Position numbers and translations under genes: made by a program. From CBDCUC01 sp965222485 (lineage in GTDB: Bacteria > Pseudomonadota > Alphaproteobacteria > Rhizobiales > Hyphomicrobiaceae): a stretch of DNA of 64,000 bases. The stretch lies in contig CBDCUC010000040.1 of assembly GCA_965222485.1 (NCBI GenBank), forward strand, positions 1,426,001 to 1,490,000. Direction: 5' to 3'. This document shows, piece after piece, positions 9,202 through 18,372 of the stretch. Numbering within the stretch: the first letter of the stretch is position 1; each line of letters begins with the position of its first letter. Below the pieces are notes generated by a model that saw nothing but the letters and a program-made list of their open reading frames with translations, was not told the origin of the DNA and did not search any database.

Positions 9202-9837
9202 TTATTTGCCTCCGGCCGCCGCAACGGCCTTGCGAACCTCATCTGCGCTGATGTCGACGCCAATTAATTTGGAGACGACCGAGCTTGCAACGTCGGTAGC
9301 GATTTCGTCGACGCTGCCAAGTGCTTTGGAGCGGGTCTCATCGATACGCTTCTCGGCGTCCTGCAGCTTAGCTTCGAGTTCTGCTTCGACCTTCTTGCGT
9401 TCGCCGTCGGTTTCAGCTGCCAGACGTTCTCGCGTTTCCTTTGCGATCTGACCAGCATTAGACCGTGCGTCAGCGAGCGCTTGCTCGTACTGCTCCAACG
9501 CTTCGTCGGTCTCTGACTTCAGGCGTTCTGCCGTGCTCAGGTCGCGTTGAACACGGTCACTGCGCTCTTCAAGGACCTCGCCAATGCGCGGCAGGGCTAC
9601 GCGTGACATAAGAACGTAAAGTGCTACGAAGCATATCAACAGCCATATAAGCTGAGGCGCAAAGGTTTCAGCATTGAATGGCGGGAATGCGCCACCGCCG
9701 TGGCCGTCGCCGCCGTGTGCTTCAGTGCTGGTGTGAACGTCTTGTGCGCCAGCTGCGACACCGACGTCAGCGGAATGGTCATCGCTTGGCGCGTGTTCGG
9801 TTGTGTGATCACCGGACGTTTGATTTTCTTCGGCCAT
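9202..9837 (-). CDS. atpF': ATP synthase F0 subunit b' with His/Asp-rich N-terminal extension
   Basis: The 211-residue protein has a membrane helix at about 62-82 (LIWLLICFVALYVLM) and a long charged stalk helix, marking it as the second b-type stalk subunit (b', also named atpG in some annotations). It lies directly upstream of atpF in the typical order I-a-c-b'-b. The first 50 or so residues are unusual: rich in His, Asp, Gly and Thr (for example HGGDGHGGG) and not part of the core fold. This segment would face the cytoplasm and might bind metal, which is inference only. Confidence 0.94.
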   Translation of the reverse strand: MAEENQTSGDHTTEHAPSDDHSADVGVAAGAQDVHTSTEAHGGDGHGGGAFPPFNAETFAPQLIWLLICFVALYVLMSRVALPRIGEVLEERSDRVQRDLSTAERLKSETDEALEQYEQALADARSNAGQIAKETRERLAAETDGERKKVEAELEAKLQDAEKRIDETRSKALGSVDEIATDVASSVVSKLIGVDISADEVRKAVAAAGGK

Positions 9838-9867
9838 GGCTAACTCGCGGCTGGCAATTCATAGAGC

Positions 9868-9899
9868 GGCGAGGCGCTGCCACATGCATCCGCCCCGCC
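9868..9899 (-). promoter_or_regulatory. Hairpin between atpE and atpF' in the atp transcript
   Basis: On the minus strand, nine bases at 9899-9891 pair with 9876-9868 (one G-U pair) around a 14-base loop. No T-tract follows, so it is not a classic terminator. It sits in the 131-base gap after atpE and could protect the upstream mRNA or partly attenuate, helping make more c than b subunits. Function is inferred. Confidence 0.4.
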
Positions 9900-9968
9900 T
9901 GTTTGGTCGTCTTCGACCGCTTCGCCTTTACGCGGCGCGGCCTTAGACCGGAATAGAAACCGTTCGAA

Positions 9969-10196
9969 TTAGACGGCGAACAGCAGCAGAAGTGCGATCA
10001 GCAGCGCGAAGATGCCGAGTGCTTCAGTCAGAGCGAAGCCCAGCAGCAGCGTTGCACGCTGGCCGTCTGCAGCTGAAGGGTTACGCAGGGCGCCGGAAAG
10101 GAACTGTCCGAACAGGTTGCCGAGGCCGATGCCGGCTGCGCCGGTGCCGATGGCTGCCAGACCGGCACCGATGTATTTTGCTGCGACTGGATCCAT
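9969..10196 (-). CDS. atpE: ATP synthase F0 subunit c
   Basis: The 75-residue protein has two membrane helices joined by the polar loop RNPSAADGQ. The first helix carries the Gly-rich GTGAAGIGLG packing motif and the second carries the ion-carrying Glu58 (ALTEAL). No additional Na+-ligand signature is apparent, so proton coupling is expected. A strong GAAAGGA ribosome-binding site precedes the ATG, in keeping with the high copy number of c in the rotor. It lies 84 bases after atpB. Confidence 0.97.
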   Translation of the reverse strand: MDPVAAKYIGAGLAAIGTGAAGIGLGNLFGQFLSGALRNPSAADGQRATLLLGFALTEALGIFALLIALLLLFAV

Positions 10197-10280
10197 TTTT
10201 GTTTTCCTTTCAGTTAGACGTGTTTTTCGAATTCGATTGATGTGAAGTTGGCGGCGATGCGCGAGGCATGCCGCCGAAGA

Positions 10281-11042
10281 TCAGTGCGCTCCGTGAACCG
10301 CATCGCTCAAATAGATGCATGTCAAGACCGCAAAGACGTAGGCTTGGAGTACTGCGACAAGGACCTCAAGCGCAGTTAGCGCAATGGTCAGAAGCAGTGG
10401 AATGGGCGCCAGCAAGCTCCAGATACCGGCGCCGAGAAGCACGCCGATGAAGCCGGCGAAAATCTTCAGTGCGATATGTCCGGCCAACATGTTGGCGAAT
10501 AGACGTACAGACAGGCTGACCGGCCTGGAAATGAAGGAGATGATTTCGATCGGAATCATCAATGGCATCAGCCAACCCGGGACGCCGGAGGGTGCAAAGA
10601 GTTTGAAGAACCCAAGCCCGTGCTTGTAGAGCCCGTACAGGATGACAATGGAAATGACCAACAAGGCCAGCGCTGCGGTGATGGCGAGGTGGCTCGTTAC
10701 CGTGAAAGTGACACCCGGTATGGGGATCATGCCCATGAGATTGAGGAATAGAACGAACACAAAAAGCGAAAAGACGAGCGGGAAAAACTGCATGCCTTTC
10801 TCGCCGACGTTTTCACGTACCGTGTTGGCAACGAATTCGTAAAGCAGCTCTGCCGTAGACTGAAGGCGGGTGGGCACAAGTGCACGACTGCTCATTGCCC
10901 AAATAAGGAATGCGGAGATCAGCCCGACCGCCAGCACCATGTAGAGCGATGAGTTGGTGAACGAGGCGTTCAGGCCGTAGATCTCAAACGGCACGTATTC
11001 CTTGATCTCGAATTGCTCGATTGGGCTATGCCCTTGTGCCAC
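10281..11042 (-). CDS. atpB: ATP synthase F0 subunit a
   Basis: The 253-residue integral membrane protein has five to six predicted helices. The essential stator arginine is Arg180 within SLSVRLFANMLAGH, matching E. coli Arg210. The late motifs LLTIALTALEVLVAVLQAYVF and the C-terminal YLSDAVHGAH are typical of alphaproteobacterial subunit a. It forms the proton half-channels next to the c-ring. It follows atpI by 11 bases, so the two are co-transcribed. Confidence 0.97.
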   Translation of the reverse strand: MAQGHSPIEQFEIKEYVPFEIYGLNASFTNSSLYMVLAVGLISAFLIWAMSSRALVPTRLQSTAELLYEFVANTVRENVGEKGMQFFPLVFSLFVFVLFLNLMGMIPIPGVTFTVTSHLAITAALALLVISIVILYGLYKHGLGFFKLFAPSGVPGWLMPLMIPIEIISFISRPVSLSVRLFANMLAGHIALKIFAGFIGVLLGAGIWSLLAPIPLLLTIALTALEVLVAVLQAYVFAVLTCIYLSDAVHGAH

Positions 11043-11053
11043 GATTTATCCCC

Positions 11054-11473
11054 CTACCTATCATCGTCGTCCGGTACAGACGGTCCTTTGGATGGGTCTG
11101 ACGGTCCCGTCCGGATTTTCGATGCTGATCGCACCACGTTCATCATTCCCGCTGCAAAACCGAGCAGGAAGAACAAGATAAAGAAGCCGGGCCATGTTCC
11201 CAGCCAGTAGTCCAATCCCCAGCCTATGGCGCTGCCGACGACGACACCGCCAATCAACTCTGTCGACAGCTTCAATGCCCGGCCCATGCTGTTCGATTGG
11301 CCGGACGTGTCGGAGCCGTCCGTCGATGTCGCAGCCGTCTCTTCAGCAGCACCGGCTGACCGGGCATTTCTCAACCGTTCGCCGATGGATGACGAGCGCT
11401 TTCGCATGGCGGCTCGATCCGCGGAGCTGATCGTGCCATGCGCTGACTTTTTGCCTTTGTCGGCGTCCGGCAT
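11054..11473 (-). CDS. atpI: ATP synthase protein I (AtpI-like)
   Basis: The 139-residue protein has a charged, low-complexity N-terminus of about 65 residues and two membrane helices in the C-terminal half (LIGGVVVGSAIGWGLDYWL and FILFFLLGFAAGMM), the AtpI/AtpQ signature. The family is linked to c-ring assembly and Mg2+ handling. It is the first gene of the F0 operon, about 50 bases downstream of the predicted transcription start. The C-terminus is acidic (PDDDDR). Confidence 0.9.
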   Translation of the reverse strand: MPDADKGKKSAHGTISSADRAAMRKRSSSIGERLRNARSAGAAEETAATSTDGSDTSGQSNSMGRALKLSTELIGGVVVGSAIGWGLDYWLGTWPGFFILFFLLGFAAGMMNVVRSASKIRTGPSDPSKGPSVPDDDDR

Positions 11474-11532
11474 AGCAACACCTGACCATCTGGGAAAGCA
11501 CGAGAAAAAAGGGCTGGCTGGTCGACGGCGCG

Positions 11533-11561
11533 AACATAGTGAGGGGCTATTGGGGTGTCAA
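11533..11561 (-). promoter_or_regulatory. Sigma70-type promoter of the atpIBEF'F operon
   Basis: On the minus strand a perfect -35 TTGACA (11561-11556) is separated by exactly 17 bases from a -10 TATGTT (11538-11533). The predicted transcription start is near 11526, giving a leader of about 53 bases before the atpI start. It is the best sigma70 match I found in the window. Confidence 0.7.
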
Positions 11562-11989
11562 GAAAATGCCAGTTACTGCTTGAGTTTGCTGGGTATGACG
11601 AATGCGCGCAGGCGGGCCTTATTAGACTTTGGTCGGGCGGTCGGCATGACTTTCTTCGTGGCAGCTGCAAGCTAACACCAATCTTAGCGGGCGGGCGGAA
11701 ATTTCAGATGGCACAGGGTTGGGAGGGGGGCTGCGAAACTCGCTTGTTTGGTTCACTGGCAAAACTGCACAATGATGCGGCACGGGCTGTCCGCCAAAGC
11801 GACCGATCGATGAACGGTTCTGTTAGCGTTGCTGGTGGCTCGAGTAGTTTTTGTATAGGCAGGCACGAGCGATATCTTTCGACCCAGAAAACCACCATAT
11901 TTTGTAACGGGTTAGGTCTTCTGATGATGAAGGCTGCGCGATGTTTTGCACGTGCGGTATGATGTGCCCGCCGGGATCATGGAGCCTTC
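11562..11989. other. Intergenic region between atp promoter and smc 3' end
   Basis: About 430 bases with short frames (for example 11555-11962 on plus) that resemble no known protein. No RNA gene or convincing terminator was seen. A near-match to a LexA site (GTTC-N7-GTTG, around 11819) lacks the last base and was not called. Confidence 0.5.
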
Positions 11990-14900
11990 TTAGCCGGCTT
12001 CGCGGAAGCCTTGGGCGGTTTCCAGGTCAACGGAGACAAGCTGAGATACGCCCTTTTCGCCCATGGTGACGCCGAACAGGCGGTTCATGCGGGTCATGGT
12101 CATGGGGTGATGCGTAATTACGAGGAACCGTGTGTCCGTTTCCTCAGCCATTTTTTCCATCAGACGGCAAAAGCGATCGACGTTGGCGTCGTCAAGCGGT
12201 GCGTCGACCTCGTCGAGAACGCAGATCGGCGACGGGTTGGTGAGGAATACGGCGAAGATCAAAGACAATGCGGTCAATGACTGTTCTCCACCGGACAGTA
12301 GGGAGAGCGTCGCCGGCTTTTTACCAGGCGGCCGGGCTACGATCTCCAATCCGCCGTTAAGTGGGTCTTCTTCAGATTCGATCATCTGAAGCCTGGCTTC
12401 GCCGCCGCCGAACAGTGTGACGAATAGGCGGCGGAAATGACCGTCGACGAGTTCGAATGCTTCGGCCAGGCGTTTCTTGCCTTCCCGGTTGAGCTGTGCG
12501 ATCGCGCCGCGAAGTTTGTTCACTGCTGCGTCGACGTCGGCTCTCTCAGCGTCCAGTTCCTTGAACTGGGTGGCTAACCTTTCAAGTTCATCGTCGGCTT
12601 GCAGGTTGACGCCGCCCAGGCGTTCGCGGTCGGCTTTGAGTTTGTTTAGTTTGAGATCGATACTTGCGAGTTCCGGCAGTGATTCACCGGGATTGATTCC
12701 CGCCAATTTGGGGCACTCTTCTGGTGCGACGTCGAACGTTTCGCGGATGGCGCGGGCGATTTCTTGCCGGCGCTGGCGAGAAGCCTCCAGTTTTGCCTCG
12801 ATGCGTGCGCGTCCTTCGCGCGATTCAGCAACCACGCCTTGAGCGGACCTGAGTGCCTGAGTTGCTTGTTTCAATTCGTTCTCAGCAACAGCCAGTTTGT
12901 CAGAGGCTTCCTTATGTTCATGTTCGGCTTGCTGCAGGTTTGTCAAAATCTGCTGGCGGCGCTGCTCCAACTGATCAGGTAAATTGGCAAGCGAGCGCAA
13001 TTCCTGCTGAGTGCTGCCCAATCGTTGCGTGACCTCAGCAATGTGCCCCTCGGCGCTGCTTTTACGCGTATTCCAGCGCTCTAATTCGGTTTTTAGGGTT
13101 GTGAGCCGTTCTTCGCGTTGACGGCGCTCGCGGGCGAGGCCTGAAAATGCGACGCGGCAATCTGCAGCCTGCTCGCGCAAGGTCATTGTTTCTTGTTGCG
13201 CCATTTCAAGCTGCTGCTCGAGGTCGTCGGGCTTGCCCAACTCGACCAATTGGCGTTCAAGGTCTTGAGCGCGTGTGCGTGCGTCGGCGAGTTCCTCGGT
13301 TCCGCTCGTCATCGCGCCGACCATTGAGGCAAGCTTTGAGTCTGCCTGCCTAGCGGCTTCTTCAATACTCACAAGCGCATTGCGGTTTTCGGCCAGTCTG
13401 CCTTGCGTGTCCCGCCGCCGTTGTTGCAGTTGGCGAATTTCGACGTCAATTGCCGCCAAAGCCTCGGCCGCTGTTGTCTCAAGACGTCCGGCTACTTCGG
13501 CTGTTTCTCTGGCGGTGATTTCCTCATGTTCAATCAGTGACAGTCTGTTCAGCTGGGCAAGGCGTTGCGCGGCAGCGGTGACACCGTCTGCAGCAGCCAC
13601 ATATCCATCCCAACGCCACAGGTCGCCTTCAAGGCTCACCAAGCGCTGTCCGGGAGACAGTTGTGTCTGAAGTTCGGCGCCGCGCGCAGCATCAACGACG
13701 CCGATGTGTTGTAGCCTTAGTGTGAGCTCGGGCGGGCTTTCGACAAAATTCGAAAGCGGTTCGGCGCCTGAGGGGAGCGGTGCGGGGGCCGGGACGTCTC
13801 GGCCGCGAGCGGCCGAAAAAATGCGCCGCCAGTGTACGGGGGCTTCCTCAGCAACCGGCGCATCAAGATCGTCGCCTAGCGCGGCGCCAAGCGCTGTTTC
13901 ATAGCCGGGTGCAACCTTGAGGGCATCAACAATTGCAGGGTGACCGGCGTTGTCCAGCACCAGTAGATTGGTCAGCGTCTCACGCTCGGTGGTCAGAGCG
14001 TTGGCGCGCAATCTGGCATCGTTAGCACTTTCGCGTTTTGTTTTCAGGTCGTCGACCAACGTGGCGCGGCGTTCTTCAGTTTCGGCGCACTTTTCTTCGA
14101 TCGCATGGACTTCCTGTTCCAGTGCGGACAGGCGCTCGGTTGCATCGTTGCGGGTCGCCTTGTCGGGAGCTGTTGCTGCCAGTTCATCATGCTGCGATTG
14201 GAGGGCGGACAGGTGACGGCTAATTCTTGTGATCGTATCGTTGCGATCGGCTAGAGCCGTTTCGAGGCCGCGGCCGCGGGCATTCTTTTCGGCTTGTTGG
14301 CGTGTTAGGTCGGCAAGGCGCTGTTCGGCTTCCTTCAGCTTGCTTTCGGCTGTTTCGAGCTGGCGGCGGCTGTCGGCTTCGGCGGTCTCATAGCCTTGTT
14401 CGGCTGCCTGCAACGTTGAGATCTCGGCGGTGATGCGCTCAATGAGTTCGCTCGCTTCGCTCAGCGCGTTTTGTTCGCGGGCAAGGTCTGCCTGCATTTG
14501 GGCGGAGCGGGAATTCAGTTCGTTTTCGCGCTGGGCGGCGCGTTCGGCCTCACGTTCGAAGTTCTCTGCTTCTATGCGCAAGCGGCCATGCACGGCCCCG
14601 CGTTTGGCTTCCTCGTCGCGTAAAGGCTGCATGTTTTCGGAATATTCCGTTTCCCGGCGCAGCGCTTCCGATTCAGTTTGCGTGGCGCGGGCCAGTAACG
14701 ACAAAGCCTCGCGCAAATTTGCTTCGTCGGCTTCCACCTGGTTTTGGGTGTCAAGCCAGCTCAAGTGCAAGTGCAGCGCTTCGGTGCGACGGATGTCACC
14801 GGAAATTTCCTTGTAGCGACGTGCCTGCCGGGCTTGCCGTTTCAGACTTTCGACTTGCGAGTTCAGCCCGCCGAGAATGTCGGTCAAACGTGTCAGGTTT

Positions 14901-15466
14901 GTCTGCGCCGCTTTCAGACGCAGTTCTGCTTCATGGCGGCGGCTGTGAAGGCCTGCTATGCCGGCTGCATCTTCCAGGATGCGGCGGCGCTGTTCTGGTT
15001 TGGCATTGACGATGTCGCCGATCTGGCCCTGACGCACGAGTGACGGTGACCTTGCGCCAGTTGCCGCGTCCTCGAAGAGGATCTTAACGTCGCGTGCGCG
15101 CGCTTCCCGGCCGTTGATGCGGTAGGCGGAGCCGGCCTCGCGTTCGATGCGTCGCGTAATTTCTATGACATCTGCGTTGTTGTAGTCGGCAGGAGCCTGT
15201 CGGGCCGTATTGTCGAGGAAGATCGTGACTTCGGCCGTGTTTCGCGCGGGCCTTGTCGTCGTTCCCGAAAAGATGACATCGTCCATCGCCGATGCGCGCA
15301 TGGACTTATAGGAGGATTCGCCCATTACCCAGCGAAGCGCTTCCAACAGATTGGATTTGCCGCAACCGTTTGGGCCGACAACACCGGTTAGCCCGGGCTC
15401 TATAAGGAGTTCGGTCGGTTCAACGAATGATTTAAAGCCCAGCAGTCTGAGCCGGCTGATCAACAT
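11990..15466 (-). CDS. smc: Chromosome segregation protein SMC
   Basis: The protein has about 1158 residues with the SMC layout: N-terminal Walker A GPNGCGKSN (about residues 31-39), a coiled-coil arm, a hinge near the middle (about 500-650), a second coiled coil, then the signature LSLLSGGEQSLTALSL and the Walker B region CVLDEVDAPLDDAN. It forms the ATP-driven condensin that organises and segregates the chromosome. ATG at 15466 begins the conserved MLISRLRLLGFKSF opening; a TTG/GTG-type extension up to 15505 is not conserved. ScpA/ScpB are not in the window. It is followed on the genome map by two exported DsbA-like genes, a neighbourhood typical of Rhizobiales. Confidence 0.96.
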   Translation of the reverse strand: MLISRLRLLGFKSFVEPTELLIEPGLTGVVGPNGCGKSNLLEALRWVMGESSYKSMRASAMDDVIFSGTTTRPARNTAEVTIFLDNTARQAPADYNNADVIEITRRIEREAGSAYRINGREARARDVKILFEDAATGARSPSLVRQGQIGDIVNAKPEQRRRILEDAAGIAGLHSRRHEAELRLKAAQTNLTRLTDILGGLNSQVESLKRQARQARRYKEISGDIRRTEALHLHLSWLDTQNQVEADEANLREALSLLARATQTESEALRRETEYSENMQPLRDEEAKRGAVHGRLRIEAENFEREAERAAQRENELNSRSAQMQADLAREQNALSEASELIERITAEISTLQAAEQGYETAEADSRRQLETAESKLKEAEQRLADLTRQQAEKNARGRGLETALADRNDTITRISRHLSALQSQHDELAATAPDKATRNDATERLSALEQEVHAIEEKCAETEERRATLVDDLKTKRESANDARLRANALTTERETLTNLLVLDNAGHPAIVDALKVAPGYETALGAALGDDLDAPVAEEAPVHWRRIFSAARGRDVPAPAPLPSGAEPLSNFVESPPELTLRLQHIGVVDAARGAELQTQLSPGQRLVSLEGDLWRWDGYVAAADGVTAAAQRLAQLNRLSLIEHEEITARETAEVAGRLETTAAEALAAIDVEIRQLQQRRRDTQGRLAENRNALVSIEEAARQADSKLASMVGAMTSGTEELADARTRAQDLERQLVELGKPDDLEQQLEMAQQETMTLREQAADCRVAFSGLARERRQREERLTTLKTELERWNTRKSSAEGHIAEVTQRLGSTQQELRSLANLPDQLEQRRQQILTNLQQAEHEHKEASDKLAVAENELKQATQALRSAQGVVAESREGRARIEAKLEASRQRRQEIARAIRETFDVAPEECPKLAGINPGESLPELASIDLKLNKLKADRERLGGVNLQADDELERLATQFKELDAERADVDAAVNKLRGAIAQLNREGKKRLAEAFELVDGHFRRLFVTLFGGGEARLQMIESEEDPLNGGLEIVARPPGKKPATLSLLSGGEQSLTALSLIFAVFLTNPSPICVLDEVDAPLDDANVDRFCRLMEKMAEETDTRFLVITHHPMTMTRMNRLFGVTMGEKGVSQLVSVDLETAQGFREAG

Positions 15467-15591
15467 GCCATGATCCAATCTGCGACCAATGCCGTGACGG
15501 TGCACTCATGCACCCGGACAAGTCCGGCAAGCTCGAGGGTGATACGATGCGCTTACCGTTACCTAACGTAGTGTTTTGCTAGTTGCCAAAC

Positions 15592-16401
15592 CTATCCACC
15601 GGTACGCGCGGATGCGACGGGGGCCGATAGAAGCGGGTCAATGTTCTGGCGCAGAGCCTTCATATCCAACGTGCTCTTAATGAGCTTTTCCTGGATGAAG
15701 AAATTGGGTGTTCCGATGATACCCAATGTGCGGCCGCGATCTTTAACCCACTTCAGTCCATCGATCATGGCCTGATTCTTCAAGCAGGCGTCAAACTGGG
15801 GGCGTGTCATCCCCACCTGACTTGCCACCGAATAAATTGCGTCCAGGCGAACTTCCTGAGAGACCCACTTGGGCTGTTGCGCCAAGAACTTGGCGTACAG
15901 GGTGAAGTACTTGTCGGCGGGTGCACAGCGCAGCGCCACAGTGGCATTGCCTGAAGCACGGCCGATCGGGAATTCGCGAATTACAAACCGGACCTTGCCG
16001 GTATCGATGTATTCGCGTTTGAACTGGGGGTAGACGTTTTTCATAAAGCGCCGGCAAATGGGGCACGTGAGGGAGGCGTATTTGACGACCGTGACTGGGG
16101 CGTCCGCCCGGCCCTGGAACCGTTCCGGTAGCGGGCCAGTTTTCATGACATCAGCCAGAGAGGGATTAGTCAGTACCTTGCGTGGGCCTGAATGGGCTTG
16201 ATTAGTGTGGTCCGTGAAAGGGTTGAAGCCTGTGGTTGTGTTCGACTGCGTTTGAGATGTTGTTGCGTAGGCCGATGCCGGGCCAGCATCTTTGTTGCCA
16301 TCGATCAGTGCCGTGGTAGTGCCATGCTCGCTGTTGGCGCAAGCCGAAAGCAGGCTTGCACCAATGAGGAGCAATGTTGATGTCACGGCAATTCGGTTCA
16401 A
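15592..16401 (-). CDS. Exported DsbA-family thioredoxin-fold lipoprotein (CPIC)
   Basis: The 269-residue protein starts with a signal peptide ending in a lipobox LSAC, then a linker rich in Thr, Ser and Gln of about 60 residues, then a DsbA/DSBA-like domain. The redox motif is CPIC, with the cis-proline segment in IIGTPNFFI. Such proteins oxidise or shuffle periplasmic thiols. Start TTG at 16401 is the only start that keeps the whole signal peptide; GTG at 16386 would shorten it. It is a close paralogue in layout of the next gene (48 bases away), and the two probably form one transcript. Confidence 0.88.
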   Translation of the reverse strand: MNRIAVTSTLLLIGASLLSACANSEHGTTTALIDGNKDAGPASAYATTSQTQSNTTTGFNPFTDHTNQAHSGPRKVLTNPSLADVMKTGPLPERFQGRADAPVTVVKYASLTCPICRRFMKNVYPQFKREYIDTGKVRFVIREFPIGRASGNATVALRCAPADKYFTLYAKFLAQQPKWVSQEVRLDAIYSVASQVGMTRPQFDACLKNQAMIDGLKWVKDRGRTLGIIGTPNFFIQEKLIKSTLDMKALRQNIDPLLSAPVASARTGG

Positions 16402-16448
16402 TGTGCAGTTACTCGTCGCTGATGGCTGAACAATCCTGGTTTAGGTGG

Positions 16449-17159
16449 CTAACCTTTTTGTTCGAGCAATGGCGTAAGGACCTTTTCGAAGTCCTCAAGC
16501 TGGGCGCCCTTCAACTTATTGCCGTTAATGAAGAATGTTGGGGTGGAGCTGACGCCGAACACGTCTGCGGCGCGCTGACGAGTGGCGTTGATGCCGTCTA
16601 GAAGCTTCTGATCGGTCAGGCACTTCTCGAAGCTTTCGTTGTTAAAGCCAACCTGTTTGGCGATATTGAATAGCGCCACCTTCGGGCTTTCCTTGACGTA
16701 GGCCCAGTCCTTCTGGCGTTCAAACAGGATGCTGATGAGGGGAAACGTCTTATCATCGCCGGCGCAGCGGGCCAGCATCGATGCAGCCGCCGCCCTGTTA
16801 TCCAGCGGAAATTCGCGCATGATGAAGTAAACTTGGCCGGTCTCTATGTATTTCTTTTTGAGTTCCGGAAAGACTTCATTGTGAAATCTCGAACAGTGCG
16901 AGCACGTCATGGATGCATATTCGACGATCGTTACTTTTGCATCCGGTTTGCCCAGTGTTAGTTCGGAGAGCGAACCAGGTTTCATCAGGTCTGCAATAGG
17001 TACGTCAGTCGTGCCGGCTGGCTGTTTGGTTGCCTGATCTCCGGCGTCTTCGCCGCAGCTTGCGAGGAACAGGGCGGTCGCGCCGGCCATGCCGGCCGCT
17101 GCGAGCAATGAACGGCGGGACAAACGGTTTTGATTGCTCTTGTGTGCAGGTGCAGGCAC
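16449..17159 (-). CDS. Exported DsbA-family protein with Tat-like lipoprotein signal (CSHC)
   Basis: The N-terminus reads SRRSLLAAAG followed by a hydrophobic stretch and a lipobox LASC, which suggests export by the twin-arginine route and lipidation. The mature domain is a DsbA-like thioredoxin fold with redox motif CSHC and the cis-proline segment GVSSTPTFFI. GTG at 17159 is preferred because AGGAG lies eight bases before it; an upstream TTG is at 17174. Together with its neighbour and the DsbD-N-like protein it suggests a periplasmic thiol system. No DsbB is seen here. Confidence 0.88.
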   Translation of the reverse strand: MPAPAHKSNQNRLSRRSLLAAAGMAGATALFLASCGEDAGDQATKQPAGTTDVPIADLMKPGSLSELTLGKPDAKVTIVEYASMTCSHCSRFHNEVFPELKKKYIETGQVYFIMREFPLDNRAAAASMLARCAGDDKTFPLISILFERQKDWAYVKESPKVALFNIAKQVGFNNESFEKCLTDQKLLDGINATRQRAADVFGVSSTPTFFINGNKLKGAQLEDFEKVLTPLLEQKG

Positions 17160-17582
17160 TGGCGGGCTCCTCAAATTCAGTCAGTCGGTTGGTTTGGACG
17201 ACGCGCGTTTCTGTTTTCGCAAAAATCCAGTCGTTGCGGCCGGGGTGTCGGGGACGAGTCCGATCTATTCGCGCGTTGGCGTAACATGCCGTCCCAGAAG
17301 GATTAAGGCAAACTCACGTGATAAGGGCGCCGTGCCGGATGGGGAGTTTTTTGGTTCCGATCGTTGACAGGCCTGCGGCGCATCTAGCTAACCCTTTGTT
17401 TTTGTTTTGGATACCCTCCTCACTCACATCGGTAGTGGCTTTCAGACAAGTATGTATTTTGAGGCCAAAGGGTGCGTCGGTGCCACGCTGTTTGCGCGAC
17501 CGGTGCTGTGTATCCGCACCAAGGCCGGCTGTCTGGCGGAAGTCTTCGCCCGTATCGCTGTAAGAGGTTCCGTTTCCGGTCG
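17160..17582. other. Intergenic region
   Basis: About 420 bases between two minus-strand genes. A TTGACA-like box on the plus strand (near 17363) has no good -10 and no plus gene after it. No small protein or RNA gene was recognised. Confidence 0.45.
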
Positions 17583-18299
17583 TTAAGCACGCCTGGCCAG
17601 AATGGCGGCACGGAACCGGTGTAACGCGGCATCGAGGGCTGCCTTATCGCTAGGCGTGCTCGATTTTGCGTCAGTGGCAATCTTATCTACCGGCTCTACC
17701 GGCGAACCGAAGTGTGAACGGTCCGTGTTCGACGCCTTGGCGTTTTCTGCCCTCGGCGTGAGTTTTTGGATAGGTGCGGTTGGTTGTTTTATTTCAACCG
17801 GCGCTTGCAAAATGCGCAAGTCGGTGATGGCGCGGTAGCCGAAATAGCTATTGATGCGCTCGATGATTTCTGCGGTGGCATACTGGACATCAAGCGCGCG
17901 TGCTGGATCGACCCGTAGTTGCAGTACCGCTCCGGGGCGTCCACGGCCTCCTGCTTCAATCGGTTCGTGCGTCATTCCGGCTCGAGGCCATTTCAGGCGC
18001 TCTGGTCTTGTGTAGCCGGCCAGATCGTTACCGACGATTGCAGCCCAATCAGTCAGCAACGTACTAGCGGAAAATCCGTATTTTTCGAATGCCTTGCGCG
18101 TGAGTGTCGGCACAAAACTGCCGACAGTTTTTGCAGGCACGAAATTAGGGTTGCGCCACTGGCGGGTTGGAGGGGGCGGACGTTCGGGCCCCAAATGCGC
18201 ACGTAGGCGGCCCGCTCGGTCATGCACACGTTGCGTTCCCTGCGCGCTTCGAGACGTCGCGGACTGCGGCCGAGCTGGTGTGGTGATCTTAGCGGTCAT
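17583..18299 (-). CDS. DUF721 / DciA-like protein
   Basis: The 238-residue protein contains the DUF721 core: FEKYGFSASTLLTDWAAIVG, the LKWPR strand and the VLQLRVDPARALDVQYATAEIIERINSYFGY segment at about residues 75-175. The family includes DciA, which helps load the replicative helicase in bacteria lacking DnaC. The basic, Pro-rich N-terminus (about 60 residues) and the charged C-terminus are likely disordered. It is divergent from mutY, 73 bases from its start, sharing one short regulatory region. Confidence 0.85.
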   Translation of the reverse strand: MTAKITTPARPQSATSRSAQGTQRVHDRAGRLRAHLGPERPPPPTRQWRNPNFVPAKTVGSFVPTLTRKAFEKYGFSASTLLTDWAAIVGNDLAGYTRPERLKWPRAGMTHEPIEAGGRGRPGAVLQLRVDPARALDVQYATAEIIERINSYFGYRAITDLRILQAPVEIKQPTAPIQKLTPRAENAKASNTDRSHFGSPVEPVDKIATDAKSSTPSDKAALDAALHRFRAAILARRA

Positions 18300-18372
18300 A
18301 AGACTGGCAAACTCATCGTGCGGTTTGATCGGTGTGGTATTTCCGGCTGCACTGTTTCAGTCGTCATATGGA

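Noticed and set aside
11819..11833. LexA-like GTTC-N7-GTTG
   Set aside because: The last base of the second half-site is wrong and it lies at the 3' side of smc, not at a promoter.
11555..11962. Plus-strand frame of 135 residues downstream of the atp operon
   Set aside because: No ribosome-binding site, no family likeness, odd composition, and it overlaps the atp promoter region.
17363..17390. TTGACA promoter-like box on the plus strand
   Set aside because: No acceptable -10 at 16-18 bases and no plus-strand gene or RNA follows.
18094..18372. Long N-terminal extension of MutY
   Set aside because: It runs antisense through the DUF721 gene and is not conserved; ATG 18373 gives the family length.
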